Made by a program: the position numbers and the translations under genes. Of a DNA stretch of 8,716 nt, positions 7,808-8,716 are shown piece by piece; the stretch's first letter is position 1; the number at the start of each line of letters is the position of its first letter. The DNA is from an uncultured Candidatus Saccharibacteria bacterium. GTDB lineage: Bacteria; Patescibacteria; Saccharimonadia; Saccharimonadales; CAMLKC01. The notes under the pieces were generated by a model. That model was given only the letters and a program-made list of their open reading frames with translations, did no database searches and had not been told where the DNA came from. Location of the stretch: NCBI GenBank assembly GCA_946479025.1, contig CAMLDM010000033.1, positions 1-8,716 on the forward strand, read 5' to 3'.

Positions 7808-7816
7808 TGCTATACT
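7808..7816 (+). promoter_or_regulatory. Extended -10 promoter for tyrS
   Basis: TGCTATACT is a one-mismatch version of the element found upstream of radA and the penicillin-binding protein gene. No convincing -35 box sits at 16-18 bases; TTGGTC (7784-7789) is 21 bases upstream. The predicted start near 7823 leaves a leader of about 22 bases. That is too short for a T-box riboswitch, which often controls tyrS in Firmicutes. Confidence 0.62.
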
Positions 7817-7835
7817 TGCCAGAGTAATAACAGAT

Positions 7836-7840
7836 AGGAG
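7836..7840 (+). promoter_or_regulatory. Shine-Dalgarno site of tyrS
   Basis: AGGAG ends four bases before the ATG at 7845. It is the only clear Shine-Dalgarno core ahead of a gene start in this window, and it fixes the tyrS start. Confidence 0.8.
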
Positions 7841-7844
7841 AATC

Positions 7845-8716
7845 ATGAAACTTTCCGAAGAATTGCAGTGGCGTGGCTTTGTAAACCAGACCACCTTCAA
7901 AGATCTATCCGCTTTAGACGGAGCTCCTATCTCGTTCTATTTTGGGGTTGATCCGAGCGCCGACAGCATGACAATCGGCAACTTCGCCGCCGCTATGATG
8001 GTGCGGCACTTCATCGACCACGGCCACAAGGCGTTTCTGCTTGTTGGTGGTGCAACCGGTATGATCGGCGACCCGGATGGCAAAAAAGATGAGCGGAACC
8101 TTAAGACGCTTGATGAAATCGCCAAGAACAAAGCCGGTATCGCCGAGCAGTACAAACAAGTGTTTGCGGGTAAGGACTTCAAGATCGTTGATAACTACGA
8201 TTGGTTTAAAGACATTAACTACCTTGATTTTCTGCGGATTGTCGGCAAAAACGTACCGATGAGCCAGATGCTTGGCCGCGACTTCGTGCAGGCGCGTCTT
8301 GGTGAAGACGGCGCCGGCATCAGCTACGCGGAATTTAGCTACTCGCTGATTCAGGGCTACGACTTCGTCCATCTTTTCCGTGAGCACGGCGTGACGCTGC
8401 AGGTTTGCGGAGCGGACCAATGGGGCAATTCAATCGCGGGCGTCGATCTCATCCGCCGGCTTGAGGGCAAAGAAGCTCACGTGTACTCGACACCGCTTGT
8501 AATTAATAAGGCCACCGGCGTGAAATTTGGCAAGTCTGAAGGCGGAGCTGTTTGGCTTGATCCAAAAAAGACGAGCGTCTACAAGTTTTACCAGTTCTGG
8601 CTGAATGTCGACGACGAGGGTGTGATTGACTACGCAAAAATCTACACGCTGCTCCCTCGCGAAGAGATAGAGATGCTTGCCGAGAAGCAAAAAGCAAATC
8701 CTGGAGCCCGCGACGC
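7845..8716 (+). CDS. tyrS: Tyrosine-tRNA ligase TyrS (3' end outside window)
   Basis: This class Ic aminoacyl-tRNA synthetase activates tyrosine with ATP and loads it on tRNA-Tyr in the cytoplasm. The 290 visible residues cover the Rossmann catalytic domain and the start of what follows; the C-terminal anticodon-binding and S4-like regions, if present, lie outside. Tyrosine-pocket features are intact: Y32 (FYFGVDPS), D76 (IGDPDGK), Y166/Q170/D173 (SYSLIQGYDF) and GADQWGN (189-195). The KMSKS-type loop is KFGKS (227-231), followed by the typical GGAVWLDPKKTS and YKFYQFW. The HIGH motif is unusual: it reads TIGN (43-46), and the preceding conserved threonine is S38 (DPSADSM). The frame is otherwise undamaged, so this looks like a working but diverged enzyme. 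The ATG is set by AGGAG four bases upstream. The gene diverges from the penicillin-binding protein gene and has its own promoter. Confidence 0.96.
   Translation, partial: MKLSEELQWRGFVNQTTFKDLSALDGAPISFYFGVDPSADSMTIGNFAAAMMVRHFIDHGHKAFLLVGGATGMIGDPDGKKDERNLKTLDEIAKNKAGIAEQYKQVFAGKDFKIVDNYDWFKDINYLDFLRIVGKNVPMSQMLGRDFVQARLGEDGAGISYAEFSYSLIQGYDFVHLFREHGVTLQVCGADQWGNSIAGVDLIRRLEGKEAHVYSTPLVINKATGVKFGKSEGGAVWLDPKKTSVYKFYQFWLNVDDEGVIDYAKIYTLLPREEIEMLAEKQKANPGARD

Noticed and set aside
7679..7844. T-box riboswitch or tRNA gene in the divergent intergenic region
   Set aside because: The predicted tyrS leader is about 22 bases, with no room for a T-box, and no cloverleaf-like arms are visible; the region is explained by two promoters.

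Overview
The window looks like a chromosomal housekeeping region from a bacterium of moderate GC content that uses the standard genetic code (TGA ends the penicillin-binding protein gene). My best guess is a Candidate Phyla Radiation/Patescibacteria lineage such as Candidatus Saccharibacteria. This rests on the clpC - HExxH protein - radA - PIN/TRAM gene order, the diverged TIGN signature in tyrosyl-tRNA synthetase and the overall protein style. It is an impression from family knowledge, not a database result. There is no sign of mobile elements, phage genes, CRISPR arrays or RNA genes.

Layout. Positions 1-4933 hold four closely packed genes on the plus strand: the 3' part of clpC (the gene begins before the window), a membrane-anchored protein with an HEMLH motif that overlaps clpC by 23 bases, radA, and a membrane-anchored PIN/TRAM protein of the YacL type. 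A strong hairpin at 4942-4984 separates this block from a convergent minus-strand gene (5009-7678) for a bifunctional class A penicillin-binding protein. A 166-base divergent intergenic region (7679-7844) carries back-to-back promoters for that gene and for tyrS, which runs off the right edge. No gene-free stretch exceeds 300 bases.

How the genes relate. ClpC (protein unfolding for ClpP), RadA (recombination branch migration) and a PIN/TRAM protein follow one another as in the Firmicutes ctsR-mcsA-mcsB-clpC-radA-disA-yacL cluster. Here disA is missing between radA and the PIN/TRAM gene, and the HExxH protein sits between clpC and radA. The block reads as a stress and maintenance operon. radA probably also has its own promoter, placed so close to its ATG that the transcript would be leaderless. 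The penicillin-binding protein builds peptidoglycan, and TyrS charges tRNA-Tyr.

Most worth a second look: the putative metalloprotease in the clpC-radA operon; the recurring TGCTATAAT-type extended -10 promoters, one of them apparently leaderless; and the altered HIGH motif of TyrS.
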